This document shows, in pieces, positions 7,145 to 19,062 of a stretch of DNA of 41,550 nucleotides. The notes beneath the pieces were generated by a model. The model made no database searches. It was not told the DNA's origin and was given only the letters and a program-made list of their open reading frames with translations. This DNA is from Tateyamaria omphalii. Lineage in GTDB: Bacteria; Pseudomonadota; Alphaproteobacteria; Rhodobacterales; Rhodobacteraceae. The stretch is from NCBI RefSeq assembly GCF_014651375.1, contig NZ_BMWT01000013.1, positions 1 to 41,550 on the forward strand, written 5' to 3'. Position 1 is the stretch's first letter. Each line of letters starts with the position of its first letter. Position numbers and translations under genes: made by a program.

Positions 7145-7423
7145 TCATGTCATCGAAAGGCAGGTGACACCTGCCGAACTGGAAAAGCCCTTGGCCTTGG
7201 TTTCAATCTGGGCAAGCTGCGCGTCGGCATTGCTGCAACGGTGGCCAAACTTGGCCGCGACACGTAGGCTGGCCGTGTCCAATGCGGTGCTGCACAGATC
7301 CACGAAATCGGCGACGGGATAGGTTGTGCCCGCTGTCAGAAAGTCGCGTACGACCGTGGATGGGGAATAGCAGGTATCGACCTCGCCATTGGGCCACCGA
7401 ACTGTAAACAGTGTCTCAGGCAT
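7145..7423 (-). CDS. nitG: Nit1C small protein, MSMEG_0570 family (NitG-like)
   Basis: This 92-residue protein starts MPETLFTVRWPNGE and belongs to the MSMEG_0570 family of nitrogen starvation response proteins by content and position. It contains the segment VDTCYSPSTVVRDFL. It has no known catalytic motif. Its start overlaps the end of the preceding AIR synthase-like gene by 8 bp, which indicates translational coupling. Function unknown; it is found only as part of the nitrilase cluster. Confidence 0.85.
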   Translation of the reverse strand: MPETLFTVRWPNGEVDTCYSPSTVVRDFLTAGTTYPVADFVDLCSTALDTASLRVAAKFGHRCSNADAQLAQIETKAKGFSSSAGVTCLSMT

Positions 7424-8399
7424 CTTGGGTCTCTCTCGCAGACAGGTTTAGGTATGGTGTCCGGGCATAGTCCCAGAACAGGGCCGACCCCTCGCGCGCG
7501 GTCAGGTGCACGGCGCTGCCGTCGCCTACGTCACCGCAGATTGAGGCCGCAACGCCGCTTTGCGCGAACGCCGCGCAAATGGCCGATGCATGTTCGGCGC
7601 GTGCAGACAAAAGAAAGCCATAGCTGGGAAAACTGCGCAGCCAGCGTGTCATTTCAACGCCCGAAGGATGCGGCAACGCCTCGAGCTGGATGTTGATGGA
7701 AACGCCAGACGTTTCGGCGAGCATCAGGGCAGTGCCAACGATCCCGCCCTGGCTGATGTCCTTTCCAGATGTCACCAAACCGTCTTCGGCCAGTGTTGGC
7801 AGAACCTCCATCGCCGCGCGCAGTTGCGCTGGCGGAGTTGTCAGCGCTGCATTCCAGTTGTCAAAGGGTTCCCGGTAGCTGCCCCGCAGATCCACGGCAC
7901 AGATCAGCACATCCCCTGGCCGCGCCGCAAAGCTTGAGATCAGGGCCTTGGCCTGACCGATGATGGACACAGACAACTGCAACTCTTCGGTACGCAGGTT
8001 GGTGTGTCCGCCCACGATAGGAACACCGTATGCCTGCGAAGCGGCCTTCATCCCGGCTAGAACCGGTTGCGCCTGTTCGGCATTCGGGGCCCATATCGCG
8101 TTAGTGATGGCGCGCGGGCGTCCGCCCATGGACAGAATGTCCGAGATGTTGACCATCACGCCGCACCATCCGGCGAACCAGGGGTCGGTTTTGACAAAGG
8201 CGTTGATGAACCCTTCGCAAGAGAACAGGTCAAAGCCGTCGCTGGCTGGCAAAACCGCGCAGTCATCGCCCGGGTGCCCATCGCTTTCGCTGCTCAGGCC
8301 CAGCGTTTGCGTGCTGGCCGAGATATCCAGCTTGCCCCGAATGGAGGGGTGTTCGCGCAATTCTTGCACCATCTTGCGCAGGGGAAGATGAGGTTTCAT
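7416..8399 (-). CDS. nitF: AIR synthase-like protein, Sll0787 family (NitF-like)
   Basis: This 327-residue protein resembles the PurM/AIR synthase and selenophosphate synthetase ATP-binding fold. Visible landmarks are DDCAVLP near the N-terminus, MVNISDILSMGGRPRAI and the Gly-rich SGKDISQGGIVGTALML near the C-terminal domain. Family members are expected to use ATP to activate an amide or acid, but the reaction in Nit1C is unknown. The ATG at 8399 was chosen because its A is the last base of the upstream gene's TGA stop, the compact overlap expected in this operon. An in-frame upstream start at 8435 would overlap more and has no clear ribosome binding site. Confidence 0.88.
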   Translation of the reverse strand: MKPHLPLRKMVQELREHPSIRGKLDISASTQTLGLSSESDGHPGDDCAVLPASDGFDLFSCEGFINAFVKTDPWFAGWCGVMVNISDILSMGGRPRAITNAIWAPNAEQAQPVLAGMKAASQAYGVPIVGGHTNLRTEELQLSVSIIGQAKALISSFAARPGDVLICAVDLRGSYREPFDNWNAALTTPPAQLRAAMEVLPTLAEDGLVTSGKDISQGGIVGTALMLAETSGVSINIQLEALPHPSGVEMTRWLRSFPSYGFLLSARAEHASAICAAFAQSGVAASICGDVGDGSAVHLTAREGSALFWDYARTPYLNLSARETQDA

Positions 8400-8947
8400 C
8401 ACGCCGCCTTCCGCTTGACCGACAGGGCTTTCCAACCGGCAAAGGGGTCAAGGATGGGTGGGTAAAATGCCAGATCCGCCTGCATTTCCATATGCGGCAC
8501 GCCATGGACTTCGATTTCGCGCAGCGGGGTCCAGTGCAAGCGCTGGAACAAAGTCACATTCTGAATCTGTACTTGCGCTAGAAAACGGTCGCAGCCGCGA
8601 CCATGGGCCGTGCTGACAGCGAGGCGGATCAGCTCGGCCCCAAGCCGTCCCATACGGCGGTGGCTTTGCGCTACGGCAAGGCGCGAACCGCGCCACACGC
8701 GCGAGCTGCATTCGTGGATGCGCACCGTTCCCACCACCTGATCGGCCTCGGAGGCAAAGGTGCTGAGTGCGGCAAGAGGCAACGCCACGTCGTCGATCGC
8801 GTCGCGATCGTGCGTGTCGAAAATCCCCTGTTCCTGGACAAAGACCTGGTGGCGCAGTTGCCGCACGCCCGCCAATTCCCATGGCTGCGCGGCCGCGCGG
8901 ATGATGAAATCGGGTGACAGGAACCCTTTGACGCTGTGTAAGCTCAT
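8399..8947 (-). CDS. nitE: GNAT N-acetyltransferase, MSMEG_0567/Sll0786 family (NitE-like)
   Basis: This 182-residue GNAT-fold acyltransferase has RHQVFVQEQGIF near the N-terminus, as in acyl-homoserine-lactone synthase-like and GNAT proteins. The segment SRLAVAQSHRRMGRLGAELIRLA matches the acetyl-CoA pyrophosphate loop (R-R-M-G-R-L-G). It probably transfers an acyl group to a small amine within the Nit1C pathway; the acceptor is unknown. Its start overlaps the radical SAM gene stop by 4 bp. Confidence 0.88.
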   Translation of the reverse strand: MSLHSVKGFLSPDFIIRAAAQPWELAGVRQLRHQVFVQEQGIFDTHDRDAIDDVALPLAALSTFASEADQVVGTVRIHECSSRVWRGSRLAVAQSHRRMGRLGAELIRLAVSTAHGRGCDRFLAQVQIQNVTLFQRLHWTPLREIEVHGVPHMEMQADLAFYPPILDPFAGWKALSVKRKAA

Positions 8948-10044
8948 GCGACCCTCAACTTTTCATAGATGGACAGGGCCGAGCATGCGCCGCATTTGGC
9001 GCAACCCGCTTTGGATGCCTCGGCGCTCATCCCTGCGCGCAGGATCATGCCCGACAGAGGTTTCAGGATGCGGGCCATGAAGTCGGCATTCGGGGTCGGG
9101 TGGCTTTCCATCGGGGTGCCAGAGATGGGCACGAAGGGCACCACGAAAGGGTAGACGCCGATCTTGCACAGCTCTTGCGATGTTGCGAGGATCGCTTCTG
9201 GCGTGTCGCCAAGTCCGGCAATGATGTAGGTCGAGACCTGACCACGGCCGAACACCCTGACGGCTGCTTTGAAACTGTCGAAATACTTGTCCAGACTTAC
9301 CTGAGCCTTGCCGGGCATGACGCGCGCGCGCACCTCTGGTGTGACGGCTTCGAGGTGCATGCCCAGATTGTCGACACCTGCCTGGAACATGTGTTCGTGC
9401 CAGACGTTGTCCTCGGGCGGTTCGCATTGACCTTGAATGGGCAGATCAACAGCGGCTTTGATCGCTTTGGCGCTTTCGACCATGACCTGGGCCCCGCGGT
9501 CTTTGCCTGCCGGGGTGCCTGTGGTCATCACCATGTGCTTGACGCCATCCAGTTCGACGGCTGCCTTGGCCACTTCGGCCAATTGCGCCGGTGTCTTGTG
9601 GGCGATGGTCCGCCCTGCCGCCAGTGACTGTCCGATGGAACAGAACTGGCAGGTCTTTTTGCGGCTGGCATAGCGTATGCACTCTTGCAGCACGGTTGTG
9701 GCCAACACGTCCCGGGAATGCAGCGTGGCGATCTTGTGATATGCGATCCCGTCTGCCGTTTTTAAGTCGTAGAAGCGGGGGCGCTGCGGGAATTTTAACC
9801 GACCCAGCGACACACCGGATTTTGTAACCTCTGCCATACCGTCCGCATCTGGCGCTTGCACCAGATAGGGGCTGTCAAAAGCCGGTGCCGTGTGGACCGG
9901 CACCATCACCGTTGTACCGCCAATCGTGACCGCCTTGTGATCGGATGGACCGGCACCGCCCCGGCGGCTTTCCATACCGATGGTCGGGTCGACCATGCGC
10001 ATGCCATGGGTTTGCAATTCGTTGATCAGTTCTGCTTCAGACAT
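8944..10044 (-). CDS. nitD: Radical SAM protein, MSMEG_0568 family (NitD-like)
   Basis: This 366-residue radical SAM enzyme should bind a [4Fe-4S] cluster through Cys122, Cys132 and Cys135 (in [17 protein letters not shown]). The spacing is wider than the classical C-x3-C-x2-C but usual for this family. A second group, Cys348, Cys351 and Cys354 (CAKCGAC), near the C-terminus could bind an auxiliary cluster. The start at 10044 ([10 protein letters not shown]) was preferred to a longer frame because it overlaps the nitrilase stop by only 8 bp, like the other junctions. The chemistry in Nit1C is not established. Confidence 0.9.
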   Translation of the reverse strand: MSEAELINELQTHGMRMVDPTIGMESRRGGAGPSDHKAVTIGGTTVMVPVHTAPAFDSPYLVQAPDADGMAEVTKSGVSLGRLKFPQRPRFYDLKTADGIAYHKIATLHSRDVLATTVLQECIRYASRKKTCQFCSIGQSLAAGRTIAHKTPAQLAEVAKAAVELDGVKHMVMTTGTPAGKDRGAQVMVESAKAIKAAVDLPIQGQCEPPEDNVWHEHMFQAGVDNLGMHLEAVTPEVRARVMPGKAQVSLDKYFDSFKAAVRVFGRGQVSTYIIAGLGDTPEAILATSQELCKIGVYPFVVPFVPISGTPMESHPTPNADFMARILKPLSGMILRAGMSAEASKAGCAKCGACSALSIYEKLRVA

Positions 10045-11017
10045 CTTCAGCCTCCGTTTCGACGCGTGCCGTAAGGTCCTGTGGGTCTTCGATGCGGTGC
10101 ACGGGCTGGGCCGGGCGTGCGTCATGGACGAGATGCAGCAATTCGGGCCGCGCATAGTGGCCGACGCTGTCCATCATGCGTTTGCGTTTCGTGACCAATT
10201 TCATATCGAGATCGGCGATCAGGATGCCTTCGCCTTCGGTCAGAGGCGGCACCACATGGCGCCCGTCGGGCGAGATGATGCAGGTCATGCACCCGTCCCG
10301 CAGGCCCTTTTGCAATTTGGGATCGTCGCTGATGCTTGCGATCTGGTCTTCGGTCAGCCAGCCGGTGGCGTTGACGACGAAGGCACCTGCCTCGAGCGCA
10401 TGATGGCGCATGGTGACTTCGATCTGTTCGCCAAAGATCGGGCCTACGAGGCTGCCGGGAAAATGGCCGACATGGATTTCTTCGTGCTGAGACATCAGTG
10501 CGTAGCGTGCCAGTGGATTGTAGTGTTCCCAGCAGGCCAGCGCACCGACGCGCCCGACCTTGGTGTCCACCACCTTGATGCCAGCACCGTCGCCTTGGCC
10601 CCAGATCATGCGTTCGTGATAGGTTGGTGTAATCTTGCGCCGCTTCAGCGCCAGGGTGCCATCCGCATCAAAGATCAGCTGGGTGTTGAACAGTGAACCA
10701 TTGTCACGTTCGTTCACGCCAAGCACCACGACGACGCCCCGCTTGCGGGCGGCATCGGCGACGGCCTGCGTTTCGGGCGATGGCACAATGACCGCCTCTT
10801 GGTACAGGCGGAGGTGCTCCGGGCCCTGTAGCATCGGGGGCAGGATGAACGAGAAGTAAGGGTAGTACGGAACGAAGGTTTCCGGAAAGACGATCAATTC
10901 GGCCCCTTTTTCGGCGGCGTCGGCAATCGCATTCAGGACACGTTCAACCGTGCCGGACCGGCCGGCGAGGTCGGGCGCGATCTGAACCGCAGCGGCACGG
11001 ACAACACGATCTGACAT
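10037..11017 (-). CDS. nitC: Nit1C nitrilase (Nit6803 family, NitC-like)
   Basis: This 326-residue nitrilase hydrolyses a nitrile to the acid and ammonia. The Glu-Lys-Cys triad is visible as Glu46 ([12 protein letters not shown]), Lys128 ([13 protein letters not shown]) and Cys162 ([10 protein letters not shown]). Length is normal. The ATG at 11017 follows a perfect AGGAGG ribosome binding site. The enzyme is the hallmark of Nit1C. In Pseudomonas fluorescens NCIMB 11764 its counterpart is needed for growth on cyanide, so conversion of a cyanide-derived nitrile is plausible here. The true substrate is unproven. Confidence 0.95.
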   Translation of the reverse strand: MSDRVVRAAAVQIAPDLAGRSGTVERVLNAIADAAEKGAELIVFPETFVPYYPYFSFILPPMLQGPEHLRLYQEAVIVPSPETQAVADAARKRGVVVVLGVNERDNGSLFNTQLIFDADGTLALKRRKITPTYHERMIWGQGDGAGIKVVDTKVGRVGALACWEHYNPLARYALMSQHEEIHVGHFPGSLVGPIFGEQIEVTMRHHALEAGAFVVNATGWLTEDQIASISDDPKLQKGLRDGCMTCIISPDGRHVVPPLTEGEGILIADLDMKLVTKRKRMMDSVGHYARPELLHLVHDARPAQPVHRIEDPQDLTARVETEAEDV

Positions 11018-11093
11018 GGGGCCTCCTTTGGGGCGTGTTTTCGATAAACGGGATATGCCCCGGGGCCGTGTGTGACCCCGGAGCGCGACGCCG

Positions 11094-11576
11094 TTACAGC
11101 GTCCAGGTGTCGACGATCACTGCATTGTCGCGGATGTGCAGCAACTTGAGGTCCAGCACGTCCTGAGGCGCGATGGGCGTGATGCCCGGCAGCAGCGACG
11201 GTTCGCCATGGCCCATCAGCATTTGCAATGCAAAGCGGCAGGCATAGACTTTGCCACCCTCCGCAATGAACTTCTTGAGGTTCGCTGCATAGTTCTGAGC
11301 GCCAGGGAATGCTTCGTCACCCAGTGTCGGGAAACCGCGCTGCACGCCCAGTGATACACCGGGACCGTATAGAAGAACCGACGTTTCGAACCCTTTGCGC
11401 TGCAGGCGAATGGCTTGCAGGATGTTGACCAGACCGATGGACCCTTCGAAGGCCACAGTGTGGAATGTCACCAGGGCTTTTTGGCCTTCTTCGGCCTGCA
11501 CATCTTCAAATACTTTGTCCTCGTAGTTGACGAAGAAGTCCCCGTCCTTGTGTGCGGGTGTTGTGACTTCGGGCAT
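11094..11576 (-). CDS. nitB: Nit1C first protein, MSMEG_0572/Sll0783 family (NitB-like)
   Basis: This 160-residue protein of unknown activity opens the Nit1C operon. It has a DsrE-like look: [32 protein letters not shown] and a conserved [17 protein letters not shown] segment with a single cysteine. The cyanobacterial homologue Sll0783 is induced by nitrogen starvation and affects polyhydroxybutyrate formation. The start follows an AGGAGA site. The 76-bp gap to nitC is the only sizeable gap in the operon, and no promoter was recognised in it. Confidence 0.88.
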   Translation of the reverse strand: MPEVTTPAHKDGDFFVNYEDKVFEDVQAEEGQKALVTFHTVAFEGSIGLVNILQAIRLQRKGFETSVLLYGPGVSLGVQRGFPTLGDEAFPGAQNYAANLKKFIAEGGKVYACRFALQMLMGHGEPSLLPGITPIAPQDVLDLKLLHIRDNAVIVDTWTL

Positions 11577-11646
11577 TGCGTTCTCCTGTCGTTCGCATGG
11601 CTGTTGCCCATTGCTAGACGTGGCGGAGAAGAGAACACCATTGATC

Positions 11647-11686
11647 CATACAATTATGCGATCAATGTAATTGTATTGATTGTATG
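11647..11686. promoter_or_regulatory. Candidate operator of the Nit1C operon
   Basis: CATACAAT (11647-11654) and its reverse complement ATTGTATG (11679-11686) are separated by 24 bp, with a further ATTGTATT at 11670-11677. The site is 71-110 bp upstream of the nitB start. The same half-site occurs in the palindrome before the MocR gene, so both are probably bound by that regulator. Confidence 0.6.
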
Positions 11687-11688
11687 AA

Positions 11689-11709
11689 CTTGCTCAAAAC
11701 ATGAGCAAG
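11689..11709. other. Inverted repeat in the divergent Nit1C/MocR region
   Basis: CTTGCTCA and TGAGCAAG (8-bp arms) flank a 5-nt spacer, directly beside the ATTGTATG repeat. It is unrelated in sequence to the putative MocR half-sites and could bind a second regulator. Confidence 0.45.
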
Positions 11710-11781
11710 ACCAGGTGAAGTCGACCTGAAATAACGCTATTTCTGTCTGAGGCTGTGCGGGACGACTTGAGTAGGGGTATT

Positions 11782-11812
11782 CGTATTGTATGCGTAATAC
11801 CCATACAATACG
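11782..11812. promoter_or_regulatory. Candidate MocR operator, near its own gene
   Basis: CGTATTGTATG and CATACAATACG are perfect 11-bp inverted arms with a 9-bp spacer, ending 32 bp before the regulator's ATG. The core is the same ATTGTATG found on the operon side. The position suggests autoregulation. Confidence 0.65.
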
Positions 11813-11844
11813 CGAAACCTTATCAGAGTTTTACCGGAGGTGGC

Positions 11845-13212
11845 ATGGAAAACTGGTCTTCCCGAATCGAGCAGTCAGGCAAACCTCGGTATCTGGCGAT
11901 TGCGGATTGCATCGCGCAGGACATGAAGGATCGTGTTCTGCTGCCGGGTGATCGGCTGCCTGCACAGCGCAAGTTGGCCCATATGATTGGCGTGGACTTC
12001 ACGACGGTCTCGCGCGGTTATACTGAGGCGCTCAGCCGTGGCCTGATTGAAACGCATGTTGGGCGCGGCACGTTCATTCTGCCGCAACACAGTTTCAGTG
12101 ACACCGGGGACGAGCGCCGCGCCCTTGCGCATGATCTGACGATGAATGCGCCGCCCGAACCCACTGATCCCGAGTTACTGGAGCGGATGCGCGGGGGCTT
12201 GGCGGCTGTGTCGAACGATCTGGTGCACCTGCTGCGCTACCAAAACCCGATTGGCGGCGACATTGATAAAGAGGCCGCGTCAATTTGGCTGTCCATGCGC
12301 GGCCTTGTTCCAAACCTTGACCGGATCGCCGTCACGCCTGGCGCGCATGCCACGATGTTGGCCATCCTGACCATTCTGGCCCGCCCGGGCGATTGTATCC
12401 TGTGCGAGGATGTCACCTATGCCGGGTTCAAGAAAATTGCCGCGCAGCTTGGATTGCGTTTGATCGGGTTGCCGATGGATTCCGACGGCATACTGCCGGA
12501 TGCGCTGGAGGCGGCCATCGCCGAGCACCGGCCCAAGGCGCTTTATCTGAATCCGACGTTGCACAATCCAACCACGATGATCGTGCCGCAGGACCGTCGG
12601 TTGGCCATAACCGATGTTATGAAGCGATATGACCTGCCTTTGATTGAGGACGACGCTTATGGCTTTGTGCTGCCCGATGCGCCTCCGCCGATGGCGGCCA
12701 GTGCGCCTGATCTGACTTGGTACATTGGCGGGCTTGCAAAATGTATCGGCGCAGGGCTGCGTCTGGCATACACCATCGCGCCCACAGCGCGTGCTGGCCT
12801 GGCATTGGAAAACGGCATTCGGGCGGTGTCGGTCATGGCGTCACCGGTTGCGGCAGCCATTGCGACGCGCTGGGTCCTGGATGGCACTGCGGATCAAATC
12901 CGGCGCTTTATCCGTAAGGAAACGGCGATCAGGCAAGAGATAGCCGCAGAGGCAATCACAGAGGTCGACTTCATCTCGAACGAATACGCCTTCAACATTT
13001 GGTTGCCTTTGCCGGAAAATGTGACCGGAGCCGTGCTGATGTCCCATATGCGTGCCCACGAGATAGGGATTTCCCCAGAGAGTGCCTTTCGAACCGTCGG
13101 CTCTCAGGACCGGTTCGTGCGTATTTGTCTTGGCGGGCGGCTTCACCGCAAGGCCTTGCCGCAGACACTGGCGCATTTGAACCACCAGATCTGGCAGCTT
13201 TCGCGGGAGTAG
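11845..13212 (+). CDS. MocR-type (GntR HTH plus aminotransferase-like) regulator
   Basis: This 455-residue regulator combines an N-terminal GntR-type winged helix with a PLP-binding aminotransferase class I fold. In the helix, the segments DRLPAQRKLAHMIGVDFTTVSRGYTEAL and GRGTFIL are recognisable (residues 36-79). The likely PLP lysine is Lys299 in GGLAKCIGAGLR, and IEDDAYG near residue 268 matches the usual PLP-pocket aspartate region. MocR proteins sense a PLP adduct of an amine or amino acid. The ATG at 11845 was chosen for its GGAGG site; an upstream in-frame start would include the operator. Divergent placement and shared half-sites make it the probable regulator of Nit1C. Confidence 0.9.
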   Translation: MENWSSRIEQSGKPRYLAIADCIAQDMKDRVLLPGDRLPAQRKLAHMIGVDFTTVSRGYTEALSRGLIETHVGRGTFILPQHSFSDTGDERRALAHDLTMNAPPEPTDPELLERMRGGLAAVSNDLVHLLRYQNPIGGDIDKEAASIWLSMRGLVPNLDRIAVTPGAHATMLAILTILARPGDCILCEDVTYAGFKKIAAQLGLRLIGLPMDSDGILPDALEAAIAEHRPKALYLNPTLHNPTTMIVPQDRRLAITDVMKRYDLPLIEDDAYGFVLPDAPPPMAASAPDLTWYIGGLAKCIGAGLRLAYTIAPTARAGLALENGIRAVSVMASPVAAAIATRWVLDGTADQIRRFIRKETAIRQEIAAEAITEVDFISNEYAFNIWLPLPENVTGAVLMSHMRAHEIGISPESAFRTVGSQDRFVRICLGGRLHRKALPQTLAHLNHQIWQLSRE

Positions 13213-13351
13213 ATCAGAAGGCGCAGGTGATGGCCTGTCTCGAGCAATCTTTTGATGGCGGGTAGGGGGCAATTCAGCCAGGGATGGCTCAGGCGGCGGA
13301 TTGCCCAAAAAAACCTTCACATCCCGCGTCAAACCTTCTAACCAACCTCAC

Positions 13352-13381
13352 AAGGGCTTCGTGTGATTCGCGCAAGCCCTT
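13352..13381 (+). terminator. Hairpin after the MocR gene, possible weak terminator
   Basis: AAGGGCTT and AAGCCCTT form an 8-bp stem with a 14-nt loop, followed by ATTTCG. The T-tract is poor, so it may instead belong to the leader of rplJ. Confidence 0.35.
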
Positions 13382-13439
13382 ATTTCGTCCGAGACGGTGG
13401 GTGACTGGGATATGCCAGTCATAATTCCTGCCCGAGGCG

Positions 13440-13579
13440 GGAACAGGCCACGTTAAGCTCAGATGCTCTGTTGAGCCTCGGGCGGCTTTGGACCCGTGTA
13501 TTTCGAGGACCAAACCGCCGGAGTGATCCGGTGCAAACTGAGCCGGGGACCCGCAAGGCCCCCAAATTTGGAGAAAACT
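13440..13579 (+). promoter_or_regulatory. Ribosomal protein L10 leader of rplJL
   Basis: The 140 bases before rplJ can fold into a long hairpin at about 13482-13518, where GGCGG pairs with CCGCC and TTTGG with CCAAA. Next comes CCGGA-GTGA-TCCGG (13518-13531), a 5-bp stem with a GNRA-type tetraloop, and then a GGGG/CCCC stem close to the ribosome binding site. Bacterial rplJ leaders bind the L10-L7/L12 complex for feedback control. The structures are read by eye; the identity follows from position. Confidence 0.55.
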
Positions 13580-14092
13580 GTGGATAGAGCCCAGAAAGAG
13601 AAAGTGGTCGAGGAACTCGGCCAGATCTTTGAAAGCTCTGGCGTCGTTGTGGTTGCCCACTACGCCGGTCTGACAGTTGCCGAAATGCAGGACCTGCGCG
13701 CACGTGCCCGTGACGCGGATGCTTCTGTTCGGGTTGCAAAAAACAGGCTCGCCAAGATCGCCCTGGATGGGAAGCCATGCGAAAGCATCGGTGACTACCT
13801 GACGGGCATGACCGTTCTGACCTTCTCCGAAGACCCCGTGGCAGCTGCCAAGGTGTCCGAGGACTTTGCCAAGGAAAACGACAAGTTCGTGATTCTTGGT
13901 GGTGCCATGGGTGAGAACGCGTTGGACCGGGCCGGTGTGACGGCTGTGTCGAAGATGCCTTCGCGCGAGGAGCTTATTGCCTCGATCGTTGGTTGTCTGG
14001 GCGCACCTGCATCGAACATCGCCGGGGCCATTGGCGCACCTGCAAGCAACATCGCCTCCGTTCTCTCGACCATCGAGGAAAAGGCGGCCTAA
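13580..14092 (+). CDS. rplJ: 50S ribosomal protein L10
   Basis: This 170-residue protein forms the base of the L7/L12 stalk on the large ribosomal subunit, where translation factors bind. The N-terminus [17 protein letters not shown] and the segment [18 protein letters not shown] are typical of alphaproteobacterial L10. The GTG at 13580 was chosen because it starts at the conserved N-terminus and has GGAG seven bases upstream; the longer frame reads into the regulatory leader. It is unusual that rplK and rplA are not directly upstream. A MocR regulator is there instead. Confidence 0.97.
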   Translation: MDRAQKEKVVEELGQIFESSGVVVVAHYAGLTVAEMQDLRARARDADASVRVAKNRLAKIALDGKPCESIGDYLTGMTVLTFSEDPVAAAKVSEDFAKENDKFVILGGAMGENALDRAGVTAVSKMPSREELIASIVGCLGAPASNIAGAIGAPASNIASVLSTIEEKAA

Positions 14093-14161
14093 GGCATTGT
14101 CTGATTGGCGTGCGGACATCGCGCACGTTGGAACACACTGTAAACGGAAAGAGCTGATACA

Positions 14162-14539
14162 ATGGCTGATCTGAAGAAACTGGCAGAAGAGATCGTTGGT
14201 CTGACCCTGCTGGAAGCACAAGAACTGAAAACCATCCTCAAGGACGAGTACGGCATCGAGCCCGCCGCTGGCGGCGCTGTGATGATGGCTGGCCCTGCAG
14301 GCGACGCCGGTGGCGCCGCCGAGGAAGAGAAGTCGGAATTCGACGTCGTCCTGAAAAACGCCGGCGCCTCCAAGATCAACGTGATCAAGGAAGTCCGCGG
14401 TATCACCGGTCTGGGCCTGAAAGAAGCCAAGGACCTGGTCGAAGCCGGTGGCAAGATCAAGGAAGGCTGCGGCAAAGACGAAGCCGAAGAGATCAAAGGC
14501 AAGCTGGAAGCAGCTGGCGCCGAGGTCGAACTGGCCTAA
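14162..14539 (+). CDS. rplL: 50S ribosomal protein L7/L12
   Basis: This 125-residue acidic stalk protein recruits elongation and release factors to the ribosome. It shows the N-terminal dimerisation helix [22 protein letters not shown], an Ala/Gly-rich hinge, and the conserved C-terminal domain with [20 protein letters not shown]. Length is normal. It lies 69 bp after rplJ in the same operon. Confidence 0.98.
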   Translation: MADLKKLAEEIVGLTLLEAQELKTILKDEYGIEPAAGGAVMMAGPAGDAGGAAEEEKSEFDVVLKNAGASKINVIKEVRGITGLGLKEAKDLVEAGGKIKEGCGKDEAEEIKGKLEAAGAEVELA

Positions 14540-14833
14540 GTCCTTTAGGGACGGGGGCGCCTTTGTGCATCAAGGGCGACAGGGGTTCTTGCCGAATTCC
14601 ACACCCCCACTTGAAAACGATGGGCTGGATGCGCATATCGCGCGTCCGGCCCGACCCGTCTTGGTAAGGGCTTTTTCCGAAAAGTCTTTTCCAAGATGCG
14701 GTTTGAAAGGTCGGGAGGTAGCCGGTGGGACGGCAACCATGAATTGACCTGAAACCCATCGTCTCACGGGTGCAGCGTGCCGGGGCCCGACGGCATTGCA
14801 GTGTCCAGAGAAACGCTGAAAGGTGACATCAGT
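14540..14833. other. rplL-rpoB intergenic region
   Basis: This 294-base stretch holds no gene. In enterobacteria this gap contains an attenuator and an RNase III site that lower rpoBC expression relative to rplL. Here a possible hairpin pairs TCTTGG (from about 14659) with CCAAGA (near 14691), but no T-tract terminator is evident. Confidence 0.4.
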
Positions 14834-18970
<4,137 letters not shown>

Positions 18971-18989
18971 GGAAATTCGTCGAATTTCC
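18971..18989. repeat. Palindrome 1 in the rpoB-rpoC spacer
   Basis: GGAAATTC and GAATTTCC are perfect 8-bp arms around a 3-nt centre, starting directly after the rpoB stop codon. It is paired with a longer palindrome four bases further on. Confidence 0.7.
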
Positions 18990-18992
18990 TCG

Positions 18993-19022
18993 ACCAAGAT
19001 TTTTCGTACGAAAAATCTTGGT
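18993..19022. repeat. Palindrome 2 in the rpoB-rpoC spacer (perfect, 15-bp arms)
   Basis: ACCAAGATTTTTCGT is followed directly by its exact reverse complement, giving a 30-bp palindrome with no spacer. It is AT-richer than its surroundings. It is co-transcribed with rpoBC and could act as an RNA processing or stability hairpin or be a small dispersed palindromic element. Read-through must occur, since rpoC has no other obvious promoter. Confidence 0.75.
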
Positions 19023-19062
19023 CCTGCTTCCACCGCATTTGCCCAAGATTTGAGGTAAGAAA

